DNA of 64,000 bases from Thalassotalea nanhaiensis (GTDB taxonomy: Bacteria; Pseudomonadota; Gammaproteobacteria; Enterobacterales; Alteromonadaceae). The stretch lies in contig NZ_CP134146.1 of assembly GCF_031583575.1 (NCBI RefSeq), positions 3,038,001-3,102,000 of the forward strand, in the 5' to 3' direction. Made by a program: the position numbers and the translations under genes. The notes under the pieces were generated by a model. It was given only the letters and a program-made list of their open reading frames with translations. It had not been told where the DNA came from and searched no databases. Shown piece after piece: positions 55,279 through 63,688 of this stretch. Each line of letters starts with the position of its first letter. The stretch's first letter is position 1.

Positions 55279-55316
55279 AAAGGGACTTCACATAATGTTA
55301 TGTGCAGTCCCTTTTT
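55279..55316. terminator. Shared terminator overlapping the 3' end of the RND gene
   Basis: AAAGGGACT-T-CACATA-ATGT-TATGTG-C-AGTCCCTTT with TTTTT to the right: a 15-bp stem with one mismatch. It terminates the plus-strand exporter operon, but its right arm is the final codons and stop (55288-55290) of the convergent RND gene, so coding and terminator functions overlap. Confidence 0.88.
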
Positions 55317-57603
55317 CATTACTTGAGGGTGTTAATGCTAAAGAATAGAGCGCAGGTAATAGCACTATATCTGCCATTAACGCGGCAACAAACGTAACAC
55401 TTGCAATGACTCCCATATCATTAATTGCAATCAGTTGATTACTCGTCATAGATAAAAACCCTGCAACTAATGCTAGTGTCGTATACATAACACCTTTACC
55501 TGCATGGTCTAGCATGGATTTAATTTGCAGTTGCGCTGACAAGCCTTGTTTCGCTAAAAGCCTTAGTTTTGTGAGTAAATGAAAGCTGTTATCTACCACA
55601 ATACCAATAGCGATAGCTAACACAACCGCGGTGCCAATCCTTACCTGTATGCCAGTGAATGCCATAAAGGCAAGAGGAATTAAAATAGGTAAAAAATTTA
55701 TAATTACGGCGATTATTATTAACCGTTTTTCTTTTAAAGCGACCATAATAATGGGAATTATAATGATGAAAGCTGCGCATAAAGTGATGATCATATCCAT
55801 CAATATTTGATCCATCCCTTGTTGGGCTAACCACCACTGCCCTACTATATCCACCTTAAACTCTCTGCCTAAATACTGCTTAGCTAAAGATTCTATCTGT
55901 TCTTTATACAGCATTGCTTGCTTAGAGCCGATGTCTGAAATACGAACTTGCACAGCAATTACTGAATTATTGTCATTAATTAATTCAGCAAGGTTTAATT
56001 GCTCCGCAGGTAGTTGGTGTAATTGCTTTATATAATATTGATATTGGGGTTGCTCGTAATGTTGAGGAAAAAAATCAAAAATAGAACGTACTGAATCGGT
56101 ATGTTTTAATGCTTTAATTGCCGACACAAAAGTGCTGATTTTATCGGCTGAGTGTTTAGTTAATATCTCACTTTCATCAACTCTGCTGACGCGAATATCG
56201 GGCCCCAAAAAACCACCAAACTTTTGCTCTAATAATGTTTGCGCAATACGTACAGAATGCTGTTTAGATAACTCTTCATTAAATTTTTGCTCTATGTTTA
56301 TAAAGTTAAAACTAAGTAATGAAACCACAACAACGCCAGCGGTAAACAAGAGAACTCGGTATGGTTTAAGCGATGCGAAGTTAGCCAACTTATACATTAT
56401 TACCACTGCGGTTTTGGTCAGATAATTTTCAACAACCTGAGGTTTCAAGGCAATATTTCTCAGTAAAAATGGAATTAACAATTGGTTTGCCAGCCAAAGC
56501 TGAATAACTGCAACAGCAACTACCAGTCCAAAATCTTGGATGATAATAAGCTTCGCCATAAGCAAAGAAAAGAACCCGGCAGAGGTAGAGATAGACGTGT
56601 AAAAGCATGCTGGCGATGTACTGAACAGCATTTGTTCAATCGCTTCTTCGGTATTTTTATTTTTTGAATATATCCGCAGAAAAGCAATGACCATATGAAT
56701 CGCATCGGCAACACCTATAACCAGTATAATCGCAGGAACCACACTGTTGATTATGGTAACAGGTATATTAAACCACCCCATAACACTAAGGCAGGAAACA
56801 ATAACCAAAAACACCGGAGTGAGCACTACAACTAATACGCGCCATTGTTTAAGTACTAAATAGATCAATAACGCTACGAATAATGTCGTTAAGGTAGTTG
56901 CAATTAATTGGTCAATTAAAATCTGATCAGCATAAGTTGCTTCAACGATTGACACGCCAGAGCGATACACTTGGGTATCGGCAGGTACGTAGCTATTAAT
57001 GTAAGCATCTATTGTGTCAATAATAGCCCGTCGTTGCTGTAAATCAGTTAACGGAGGAATAAGCTTAACGGCTAACAGGGTATACTTTTGATCTTTTGAT
57101 AACACCAAACGGTATGCTTCAACATTCTCAGCAATTTGCTGCAAATGTTTGTCCAATTTTGGTTGCTCATTATAAATTTCAGCTGGAAACTGCGGTATTA
57201 GTTTTAAGGTTGGTGGGTCAACCAATGATGGCACCGCTGTTAAGTTTGCCAAAGTGGTTAAGCTAACCACTTGCGATACACCATTAACGCTTTGTATTTG
57301 TGACGACAACTCGTTTAGGCTTGTCACAAAACTTGGCTGTAAGATATGCTGATTCTGCAAAATAAAAATAACATAACTACCTGAAGCCTGACCAAATGTT
57401 TCCTCAAACTGCTGGGTTATATGATATTGCGAACTTTGCGTCAGAAAAAAAGGTTTGAATGAGAAATCATAGCGAAGCTGAAAAACACCAAGGCTTAATG
57501 CGCACCAAACAATAAAACACGGCAGTAAAGTTAACAGCTGCTTTTGGCCAATCAGCTTCTGCAAGTTTAGATACTTAAGATGAACCTTAGTATAGAAATC
57601 CAT
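55288..57603 (-). CDS. RND/MMPL-family exporter of the biosynthetic operon
   Basis: A 771-residue inner-membrane transporter. A first helix (about 28-48), a large periplasmic loop (about 50-220), five clustered helices (about 222-400, with GVADAIHMVIAFLRIY containing the transport-type Asp), a helix near 415, a second loop (about 440-635) and a final helix cluster (about 635-760, with AIGIVVDNSFHLLTKLRLL). This is the SSD/MMPL plan rather than AcrB. The ATG at 57601-57603 (MDFYTKVHL) is chosen; a TTG two codons upstream is the other option. Seven bases follow the carrier-protein stop, so it is the last gene of the operon and probably exports the product. Confidence 0.88.
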   Translation of the reverse strand: MDFYTKVHLKYLNLQKLIGQKQLLTLLPCFIVWCALSLGVFQLRYDFSFKPFFLTQSSQYHITQQFEETFGQASGSYVIFILQNQHILQPSFVTSLNELSSQIQSVNGVSQVVSLTTLANLTAVPSLVDPPTLKLIPQFPAEIYNEQPKLDKHLQQIAENVEAYRLVLSKDQKYTLLAVKLIPPLTDLQQRRAIIDTIDAYINSYVPADTQVYRSGVSIVEATYADQILIDQLIATTLTTLFVALLIYLVLKQWRVLVVVLTPVFLVIVSCLSVMGWFNIPVTIINSVVPAIILVIGVADAIHMVIAFLRIYSKNKNTEEAIEQMLFSTSPACFYTSISTSAGFFSLLMAKLIIIQDFGLVVAVAVIQLWLANQLLIPFLLRNIALKPQVVENYLTKTAVVIMYKLANFASLKPYRVLLFTAGVVVVSLLSFNFINIEQKFNEELSKQHSVRIAQTLLEQKFGGFLGPDIRVSRVDESEILTKHSADKISTFVSAIKALKHTDSVRSIFDFFPQHYEQPQYQYYIKQLHQLPAEQLNLAELINDNNSVIAVQVRISDIGSKQAMLYKEQIESLAKQYLGREFKVDIVGQWWLAQQGMDQILMDMIITLCAAFIIIIPIIMVALKEKRLIIIAVIINFLPILIPLAFMAFTGIQVRIGTAVVLAIAIGIVVDNSFHLLTKLRLLAKQGLSAQLQIKSMLDHAGKGVMYTTLALVAGFLSMTSNQLIAINDMGVIASVTFVAALMADIVLLPALYSLALTPSSNEKGTAHNIM

Positions 57604-57610
57604 ACCCAAA

Positions 57611-57835
57611 TTAATCTATGTTAAACAGTTCCTGCAATTGACCAACATTTTCAACACTTTTCAATTCTATTTGGCCAAAACTGATCCCGTACAACTCTTG
57701 CATTTCGATGATCAGCTCAACTAAAGTGAATGAATTATCGACTAAATCCAGCATTTTAGTTTTTGCGTTAATTTGCTCTTTCGGACATGCCAAAATATTA
57801 GCCATGTCTGAAAAGAATTGTTTTTCATCTACCAT
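57611..57835 (-). CDS. Acyl carrier protein (carrier 2)
   Basis: A 74-residue four-helix carrier protein. The phosphopantetheine attachment Ser is S35 in LVDNSFTLVELIIEMQE, the DS-hydrophobic pattern followed by the recognition helix. Acidic surface as usual. It lies between the ferritin-like protein and the RND exporter. The fatty acid acpP is not expected here, so this is pathway-specific. Together with carrier 1 it implies two carrier-bound intermediates or a hand-over. Confidence 0.85.
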   Translation of the reverse strand: MVDEKQFFSDMANILACPKEQINAKTKMLDLVDNSFTLVELIIEMQELYGISFGQIELKSVENVGQLQELFNID

Positions 57836-57859
57836 TTTGTCCCCCTTACCGGTACGGGC

Positions 57860-58417
57860 CTAAGCCGTAACCATCATGGTTTCGATTCTGTCCTGATACT
57901 CATCTGTTACTTTTAGGTAAGCATCTTTATCTGCCTGCATAAAACGTTTAATTGTTGACTGTACTTCATTAACGCCATATTCAGCTTCCATATCTTTTAG
58001 GGCTTTACGTACCCACTTTAAGTGCCAAACTTCTTCACCAATAATAGTATCTAATGTTTGTAGTACAATTTTTGGTTGTGTAATTATTTTTCTATGATGA
58101 GAATATTGCTCAAAAACCCTTAACTCAAACACATGGGTAATGGCCAAAACTTCCATTAAATTTGAAGGCAAACCCGCGGCCTTTAAATAATAATCCTGAT
58201 AACTCCTTTCAAGTTTTATTGGCTGCATGTTTAATTGCTTTAAACAATTCCCCCAATACCTTGAATGCTGCGCTTCATCAGCAAATTGTTGAGTCATGTT
58301 GTGTTGAATAATACCGGGTTTCATACTGCGCGCCAGCTGGCCAAAAAACAGCGCACCGGATATTTCAGATGTCCGATAAAAACTCAATAACCAGCGTATA
58401 TTTTCGTTAATATTCAT
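57860..58417 (-). CDS. Ferritin-like diiron protein
   Basis: A 185-residue all-helical protein from ATG 58415-58417, preceded by AAAGGAG. Iron-ligand motifs fit a ferritin-like four-helix bundle: Glu in FYRTSEISGALFFGQLA, ExxH in FADEAQHSRYW, Glu in HVFELRVFEQYSHH and ExxH in IIGEEVWHLKWV. The family beyond this is unclear; it recalls MiaE/PhaF-like or ferritin-like oxidases of unknown substrate. Its ATG overlaps the stop of the PPTase gene (ATGA). A second diiron enzyme next to an AurF-like one suggests two oxidations. Confidence 0.75.
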   Translation of the reverse strand: MNINENIRWLLSFYRTSEISGALFFGQLARSMKPGIIQHNMTQQFADEAQHSRYWGNCLKQLNMQPIKLERSYQDYYLKAAGLPSNLMEVLAITHVFELRVFEQYSHHRKIITQPKIVLQTLDTIIGEEVWHLKWVRKALKDMEAEYGVNEVQSTIKRFMQADKDAYLKVTDEYQDRIETMMVTA

Positions 58418-59031
58418 ATTGAACTCCTTTGACAAAATGCGACACATAACGCACCAACACCATTAACAATACATCTATAGCGTAATTGCCAATGTGGATG
58501 GTTAACAACGGTAGCTACACCAGCACTTGCACTGGGTTTATCTAATTTAAAATCAATAAGTCCTAATTTTTCATTGTTCATTGTGGCTTTAAATAATGCT
58601 TCTTTAACGGTCCAAAGTCGGACAAACTCCCGATCAAACTCTTTACTGCATAAAGAGGATAACCAACGCTGCTCTGCGTTATCTAAAAACCACTCTGCCA
58701 TTTTTGGCTTAACCTTGTGCCAAGTTTCAAAATCAATCCCTACTCCGCAAACATCACTTATTGCAACGGCAATAGCTGAGCCATTACTGTGGGTTAAGGA
58801 GTAAGATGAATTAGGAAAACTTAATTGTTCTGTATCTAAGCTTCCCCCTCTTTTTTGCAATAATGTTTTTAATGCATTACGCCCTTTTAACCAGTCGGTT
58901 TTACGTGACTGTGTCGTAAAAGAGTCATATTGCTTTCTTTCATTGATAGTCAATTTTGACAGTGCTAACGGTTGCGTGCACATTTCGACTGTCACGTCTT
59001 TACCTGACCATTGGCTTAGCAATTTATTCAT
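58414..59031 (-). CDS. 4'-phosphopantetheinyl transferase (Sfp/EntD type)
   Basis: A 205-residue enzyme that converts apo carrier proteins to the holo form with coenzyme A. The signature residues are present: GVGIDFETW (Mg-binding Asp/Glu) and RLWTVKEALFKA (W-x-x-K-E-A-x-x-K). SLTHSNGSAIAVAIS is the conserved substrate segment. A pathway-dedicated PPTase in the operon is consistent with the two unusual carriers. The start overlaps the reductase stop by eight bases. Confidence 0.92.
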   Translation of the reverse strand: MNKLLSQWSGKDVTVEMCTQPLALSKLTINERKQYDSFTTQSRKTDWLKGRNALKTLLQKRGGSLDTEQLSFPNSSYSLTHSNGSAIAVAISDVCGVGIDFETWHKVKPKMAEWFLDNAEQRWLSSLCSKEFDREFVRLWTVKEALFKATMNNEKLGLIDFKLDKPSASAGVATVVNHPHWQLRYRCIVNGVGALCVAFCQRSSI

Positions 59032-60157
59032 CGACCTTCACTCCTTGCTTGGCAATAGCGATACTTTTGTTGGGGCTGATTGCTTTGCCCCATTTATTGT
59101 TGATTAAGTATGAGCAAATCTTCGGGAGCATGTCTTTCACTTTAAAATTAAGATCTACTGTAGTCTGTGACTGAGCTCTTGAGTTTTTGACTATTTTGTT
59201 TGTATATAATTGCTGACTAAAAGGCGCCATAACAGCAAGCGCTTGGCCTAATATACTGCCTAAAGATTGTGTGCCATCAATAAGCTTTTGAAATGTTGGC
59301 CAGCTGGCAAATCGGGGTTTTAATATTCTTTTCTGCTTAAATTCATCGTATAAGTTGAACTGGCAATACACTTCATCAATGAGGTTTCCTAATGCCAAAG
59401 AGTGTTCATCATCAATTGATGAATGGAAAAAGCCACGGCTTTCATTAAGTAGTAGCTGACCACATAATTGTGCAGACGTATCTCTTGTAGTTAAATAGAT
59501 TTTTGTCGACTCTTCACCAGGCATTACGGCCAGTAGGCCATAAAAAAGTAACCGCAAGGTTTGATGAAATACATTATATTGATGTACTTCGCCTAAATCA
59601 TTATCGGCCACTATGGTAGCCACTCGCACAATTTGCCAAGGCAAAGCAGCAAATTCGTCTAGGAGTACCTGTTCGGCGTTAAACTTGGACCATTCATAAT
59701 GATTGGCAAATGTCGGCGTTGGGCTAATAGGCTGCTCGTTAATAACCTTGGTATCCAAGCCGGCGACATATAATGTGCTGATCAGTGAAACACATTTAAG
59801 TTGTTGGCAACGCTGAGCAAACTGTAAAAGCTTGCGTGTGCCCAACACATTTACCTGATAAGCATCTTCTTTTTCGACGGCAAAGTTTGTCAGCGCAGCA
59901 CTGTGAATAATATGAGTGATCTCTGCTGAGTTTACATCCGCAAATACCGTGTCATCAGTAAGATCGCCATAATAAAAATGGCAACGCGAATTGTTTAAAA
60001 GAGTTGCCAACCGTTGCTTTTTAAGCTCGATTGATTGTTGAGACGACGCCTTCACCCATAAGCACAATTGTAAATTGCTGTTAGCAAGTAAATAGCGGGC
60101 AATTGCATGACCAAGATAGCCATCAGCGCCGGTAATTAACACCATACCTTTACTCAT
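59024..60157 (-). CDS. NAD(P)-dependent thioester-reductase-like protein
   Basis: A 377-residue extended SDR of the NAD-binding-4 / thioester reductase type. The Rossmann motif TGADGYLGHAIARYL (about residues 6-20), the HSAALTNF loop and the catalytic Y-x-x-x-K in HYEWSKFNAEQVL are present, with IVRVATIVADN after it. The last 130 residues are a helical region without recognised motifs. It is expected to reduce a carrier-bound thioester to an aldehyde or alcohol. Ribosome site GGGAGAG is before ATG 60155-60157; the open frame extends 19 codons further but inside the ligase gene. Overlaps that gene by eight bases. Confidence 0.8.
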   Translation of the reverse strand: MSKGMVLITGADGYLGHAIARYLLANSNLQLCLWVKASSQQSIELKKQRLATLLNNSRCHFYYGDLTDDTVFADVNSAEITHIIHSAALTNFAVEKEDAYQVNVLGTRKLLQFAQRCQQLKCVSLISTLYVAGLDTKVINEQPISPTPTFANHYEWSKFNAEQVLLDEFAALPWQIVRVATIVADNDLGEVHQYNVFHQTLRLLFYGLLAVMPGEESTKIYLTTRDTSAQLCGQLLLNESRGFFHSSIDDEHSLALGNLIDEVYCQFNLYDEFKQKRILKPRFASWPTFQKLIDGTQSLGSILGQALAVMAPFSQQLYTNKIVKNSRAQSQTTVDLNFKVKDMLPKICSYLINNKWGKAISPNKSIAIAKQGVKVDE

Positions 60158-61058
60158 AACTCTCTCCCAACGGCCAAGAAGCGATGTTTTTGCCATGTTG
60201 GTAAAATAAAGCAAACAACCAACGCTCTAACCCGAATGCAACGCAAGCAGACTTTGCCGGTTGCTCTCGGTAAGAAATATTGTAGCAATCGGCAAAAAAG
60301 CTACGGTGATCATTTATTGATGCAATGGCTAAACCACTCTCTAAACTTAATTCTTGCTTCACGGGCTCAACAATTTGGCTTATGGCTTTAGTGTCATGGC
60401 AAGGATCAAAAAATGGGTCTGTAGCCTGTCGCCAAGTAGCTTTAATACCGAGTTCATCAACAAGTGAAAGGATAAATGCTTTCGCACTTTCCAGAAAATC
60501 GCTTATCCCCTCAGAGTCAGAAAAACAGACAACCTCACGCATAGTAAAGTTCCACTGACGCTGCAGTGGCGCATAATATTCTTCACGGCGATGACACATA
60601 CATTTGGTCGTTAGATATGTGGTGTCAGCAATATTATTATCTTTAAAGCGATGATAAAAATGATAACAAGCAGCAGGTGTTAAGACTTGTTTAGTCGCTT
60701 GCCAGTCGACATTGTCTGTCACTGCAGTTTTACTGCCTTGTTTAAACTGATGTAGATTGTCTACTTCAAGTTTTGGCGTATGGGCAAACGTGGCCAAATG
60801 AGGAAATGATGCACAGTACCCCGTTGGTGCAAGGTCTTGCACTGAAATGAAATTTGGAAATAAAAACTCAGTTGCATTGAGTTTCTCAGCCCACTGTAAA
60901 ATACGCGCATCTAACAGAGTTAAACATTGTAATAAATCACCTGAAATAGCAGCATGACCATCCATATGCCACTGTAATCCGTGCCATTGAAATTCACGCC
61001 AATTCGATTCATCTAATTGCTCAATACGATTAATACCAGTTCCCATTTCAGCACACAT
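60150..61058 (-). CDS. Aminoacyl-tRNA-synthetase-like amino acid:carrier-protein ligase
   Basis: A 302-residue class II synthetase-like protein lacking a tRNA-binding domain. It matches the atypical seryl-tRNA-synthetase homologues that load amino acids onto carrier proteins. The likely zinc ligands are in place: C131 (TPAACYHFY), E175 (NFTMREVVC) and C272 (SACVAFGLERW). CHRREEYYAPLQRQW is motif 2 and FGLERWLFALF motif 3. Known members load Gly, Ala or Ser; which residue cannot be told here. Start at ATG 61056-61058, six bases after GGAGG; it overlaps the carrier-1 gene, its expected partner, by 11 bases. Confidence 0.85.
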   Translation of the reverse strand: MCAEMGTGINRIEQLDESNWREFQWHGLQWHMDGHAAISGDLLQCLTLLDARILQWAEKLNATEFLFPNFISVQDLAPTGYCASFPHLATFAHTPKLEVDNLHQFKQGSKTAVTDNVDWQATKQVLTPAACYHFYHRFKDNNIADTTYLTTKCMCHRREEYYAPLQRQWNFTMREVVCFSDSEGISDFLESAKAFILSLVDELGIKATWRQATDPFFDPCHDTKAISQIVEPVKQELSLESGLAIASINDHRSFFADCYNISYREQPAKSACVAFGLERWLFALFYQHGKNIASWPLGESYE

Positions 61059-61311
61059 CACAAGCCTCCAAGGTATAAAATGTATTTGCTATTATCGAAA
61101 TGGTTTTAAAACACCCTGGCGTTAGCTGTTCAATAACAATTCTGTTTCCGCTGCTTTGTTCAAGTAATAGTAATAGGTCAAGTACTTGAAATGACGTTAT
61201 CAGCCGATTTTCAAGCAAAGGCGTTGCATTACTTATGCTATTAAAATCAGTACTTGAATTAACGCGCTGCAAACATTGACGAACTAATTTTTCTGCTTCT
61301 AGTTTATTCAT
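61048..61311 (-). CDS. Carrier protein 1, partner of the amino acid ligase
   Basis: An 87-residue carrier protein. The attachment serine is S40 in LLENRLITSFQVLDLLLLLE. The preceding residue is Thr rather than the usual Asp, which is a deviation from DSL that PPTase must tolerate. Helix-loop-helix layout and length fit aminoacyl carrier proteins (AMP-ligase partner type). ATG at 61309-61311 overlaps the oxygenase stop (ATGA), and its own 3' end overlaps the ligase gene. It is likely the acceptor loaded by the ligase. Confidence 0.75.
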   Translation of the reverse strand: MNKLEAEKLVRQCLQRVNSSTDFNSISNATPLLENRLITSFQVLDLLLLLEQSSGNRIVIEQLTPGCFKTISIIANTFYTLEACDVC

Positions 61312-62165
61312 GCCACATCTCCAAGTAATTGTTGATGGTAAAACCATGCTAACCGTTTGTGCTGTAGTTTATCTCTGTGTTGCTTAGCTGGTTCGCTATT
61401 AAATACAGTCAGACTTAAACTGGCACAATCGGTTAAACCTGCGTCAAAATATGCATCAGGACAATAAAATTGCTTCCAGGTATTATGCAAAAAGCCATTC
61501 AGGTGTTGGTTTATCTGCTGCAATTTATGTTCATCAATACGATCATGCAACTCAGTTAACCAATACTTTAAAAAGCCTAAGCCAAAAGCTAAATGGCGCG
61601 ACTCTTCTAGATGATGTAAACGGTTAATTTCACTAACAATACCAACAACCTTACTATCACCAGCGATTTGACGGTTATATTCATCAACGATGGTTTCAAA
61701 GATATAAATTCGAGCAAACAGTAAAAGCAGCTCTATCTCATCATCTCGGGGAGCACCTATTTCCAACGCGCGTAATGGATAAATTTTATTGGCATACTGA
61801 ATACAAAAGCGCGAAAAATACATCATATGTTTCGCTTCTTCTTCAATAAAGTGCAGTAAATATTCTGACATCTCTAACGATGGAAAATTGAATAAATGAC
61901 TGCTAACGGCGTTTATCAAATATTTCTCACCGTGCACATTTAAACTGAAAAAGTTTATTGCTTCATAAAAGCTTAATTTCTTTTTCTGCGCATCAGTAAA
62001 CTCATACCATTGCTCGCTGCCATATATTGAGATTAACTCAGGTTTGAAGCACCATTGGTTTTTCGGTAACACCGAAGGCCAGCTAAGGGCGTCAGGGGTT
62101 AAAAACTGCTGCTCTGACATTTGCGTTAACTTTTTCAGTTGGGTAGTAAACTTTGCAGTATTCAT
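61308..62165 (-). CDS. AurF-like diiron N-oxygenase
   Basis: A 285-residue helical protein. The iron-binding pattern is visible as FIEEEAKHMMYFSRF, FETIVDEYNRQ and HHLEESRHLAFG, the E...ExxH / E...ExxH plan of the AurF family, which oxidises amines to hydroxylamines or nitro groups and in other members hydroxylates carbon. YEAINFFSLNVHGEKYL is in the family N-terminal helix. Starts at ATG 62163-62165 (MNTAKFTTQL); the frame above it lies within the KAS III gene. Overlaps that gene by four bases. Probably acts on a carrier-bound amino acid. Confidence 0.75.
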   Translation of the reverse strand: MNTAKFTTQLKKLTQMSEQQFLTPDALSWPSVLPKNQWCFKPELISIYGSEQWYEFTDAQKKKLSFYEAINFFSLNVHGEKYLINAVSSHLFNFPSLEMSEYLLHFIEEEAKHMMYFSRFCIQYANKIYPLRALEIGAPRDDEIELLLLFARIYIFETIVDEYNRQIAGDSKVVGIVSEINRLHHLEESRHLAFGLGFLKYWLTELHDRIDEHKLQQINQHLNGFLHNTWKQFYCPDAYFDAGLTDCASLSLTVFNSEPAKQHRDKLQHKRLAWFYHQQLLGDVA

Positions 62166-63112
62166 ACTTTTTCTACCACCATACATTGCCAATTACTGCC
62201 AAACCCTGCCATAAACAGTAATATCAGTTGGCCTTTTTTTATTTTTCCACTGTCATCGAGTTTTGATAGATTAATGATATTGTCAGCGCTGATCACATGG
62301 CCTACGTGCGCTAATGACTCAAACCACGCTTTGTCCTCATCAATGCCTAAAAGGGCGGCAAGAATTGACCAAGCTTTAGCATTAGTATTTTGCGGAATAA
62401 CCCAGTCGATAGCGTCAATGGGTTTATTTATTTGCATCAGGGTTTCGTTAATTAACTGATGTATATATGAGAAGTAACTGCCCACGGTTTCATCATCACT
62501 TGCACATGCCTGTGCACCGTTGGTAATGTGCTTAACCGTTAAAATTCGAAATCCTTGTGGTTTTCTCGACACTAAACAAGCAGCACCACCATCTGAAATT
62601 AGATTGTACGCTTGCTCGTAATATGCATTCTCAGGGAAGTTATCAGCGCTAATGCATAGCACGTTGTTAATATTTTCTTCCGCTGCTAAAAAGTTTTTAG
62701 CAATGCGAATACTACCTAACATACAAGTACATGCTTGTTGGGTTAAACCAATAACAAAAGCGTTCTCCATGCCAAATTTCACTTGCAGTTTACTGGCAGG
62801 AAACACCATTAAATCTTTTACATCTCGACTCTGTTCAAACACTTCATGTTGATGACAGTTAGCATTTTGCGGTAGACAATTTGCGTAAATAATACAGTCA
62901 ACGTCAGCCGTATTTATTTTACTATCTTGCAATGCTTTACATGCCAGTTGATATGCGTTTTCATCAGCAGAGCAAACAAAGTGCTGTTCAAATCCAGACG
63001 CTTGCAAAGCTTGAGCTGAAGAAACTAATACACCGGCCTTTTCAGCCTCACGAATTGTTCTTAGCTCAGAGCCCAATGAAGTCCCCAATTGTTGTAAGTA
63101 GGTATCAGTCAT
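62162..63112 (-). CDS. KAS III (FabH-like) condensing or acyl-transfer enzyme with altered active site
   Basis: A 316-residue thiolase-fold protein. The nucleophile is C128 in LTQQACTCMLGS, and VLCISADNF and GFGSNW complete the fold. The FabH histidine motif PHQAN reads PQNTN here (His to Gln) and the FabH GNTSAA loop reads GHVISADN (Asn to His). So the canonical Cys-His-Asn triad is absent, but a histidine appears at the third position. This suggests a family with acyl transfer or special condensation. ATG 63110-63112 is preceded by AGAGG. Nine bases separate it from the methyltransferase. Confidence 0.8.
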   Translation of the reverse strand: MTDTYLQQLGTSLGSELRTIREAEKAGVLVSSAQALQASGFEQHFVCSADENAYQLACKALQDSKINTADVDCIIYANCLPQNANCHQHEVFEQSRDVKDLMVFPASKLQVKFGMENAFVIGLTQQACTCMLGSIRIAKNFLAAEENINNVLCISADNFPENAYYEQAYNLISDGGAACLVSRKPQGFRILTVKHITNGAQACASDDETVGSYFSYIHQLINETLMQINKPIDAIDWVIPQNTNAKAWSILAALLGIDEDKAWFESLAHVGHVISADNIINLSKLDDSGKIKKGQLILLFMAGFGSNWQCMVVEKV

Positions 63113-63121
63113 AGTTACCTC

Positions 63122-63688
63122 TTATGGCAACTTAGCAGGGATAAAACGGCCAGTAGTGCTCATATACCCTTGGTACTTGCTACCAAATACTTGAGTTAAT
63201 CGCGTCTCTTCACGTTTAGCTGTTAGTGTTAGGACAATACAGCTATAAACGCAGCACCCTAAAATCAAATAGTGTGGAAATAACAGTAAGCTTGCACAAA
63301 ATGCTAAGAAAAATGCAGAATAAAACGGATGTCTTATTCTTTTATATGGTCCCCAAGTGACCAACTCTTGTGGCTGATCATTTACTTGATGCCATAACGC
63401 CGGTTTAAACTCATGCGCATGTATTGTGCTTGCGATAAGACCGATTGAAGCAATACTAAATAATGCCGCGCAGATTTGAGCTAATTCAAACCACAGTTGT
63501 GAGGGATATTTTAAGCTCGTTAACATGCCAACAAAACCCAAAATTAACACCACAACCACAACCAAAAACGGTAATGCCGTGCAACACCATTTTAGATTAA
63601 ACGAACCATCACGACGGAATATGATTAACGGTAAGCTGGCAATTAAAGCGAAATTGCTCATTACCAAAGTGAAAGATACGGTATCCAT
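63122..63688 (-). CDS. ICMT/PEMT-type membrane methyltransferase
   Basis: A 188-residue protein with about five membrane helices. The C-terminal half carries the isoprenylcysteine/phospholipid methyltransferase pattern: WGPYKRIRHPFYSAF (RHPxY), EETRLTQVFGSKYQGYMSTT and GRFIP. In E. coli-like bacteria such proteins methylate lipids or unknown substrates; in this operon a methylation of a hydrophobic intermediate or product at the membrane is a fair guess. Its ATG shares one base with the upstream ligase stop (TAATG). Confidence 0.85.
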   Translation of the reverse strand: MDTVSFTLVMSNFALIASLPLIIFRRDGSFNLKWCCTALPFLVVVVVLILGFVGMLTSLKYPSQLWFELAQICAALFSIASIGLIASTIHAHEFKPALWHQVNDQPQELVTWGPYKRIRHPFYSAFFLAFCASLLLFPHYLILGCCVYSCIVLTLTAKREETRLTQVFGSKYQGYMSTTGRFIPAKLP

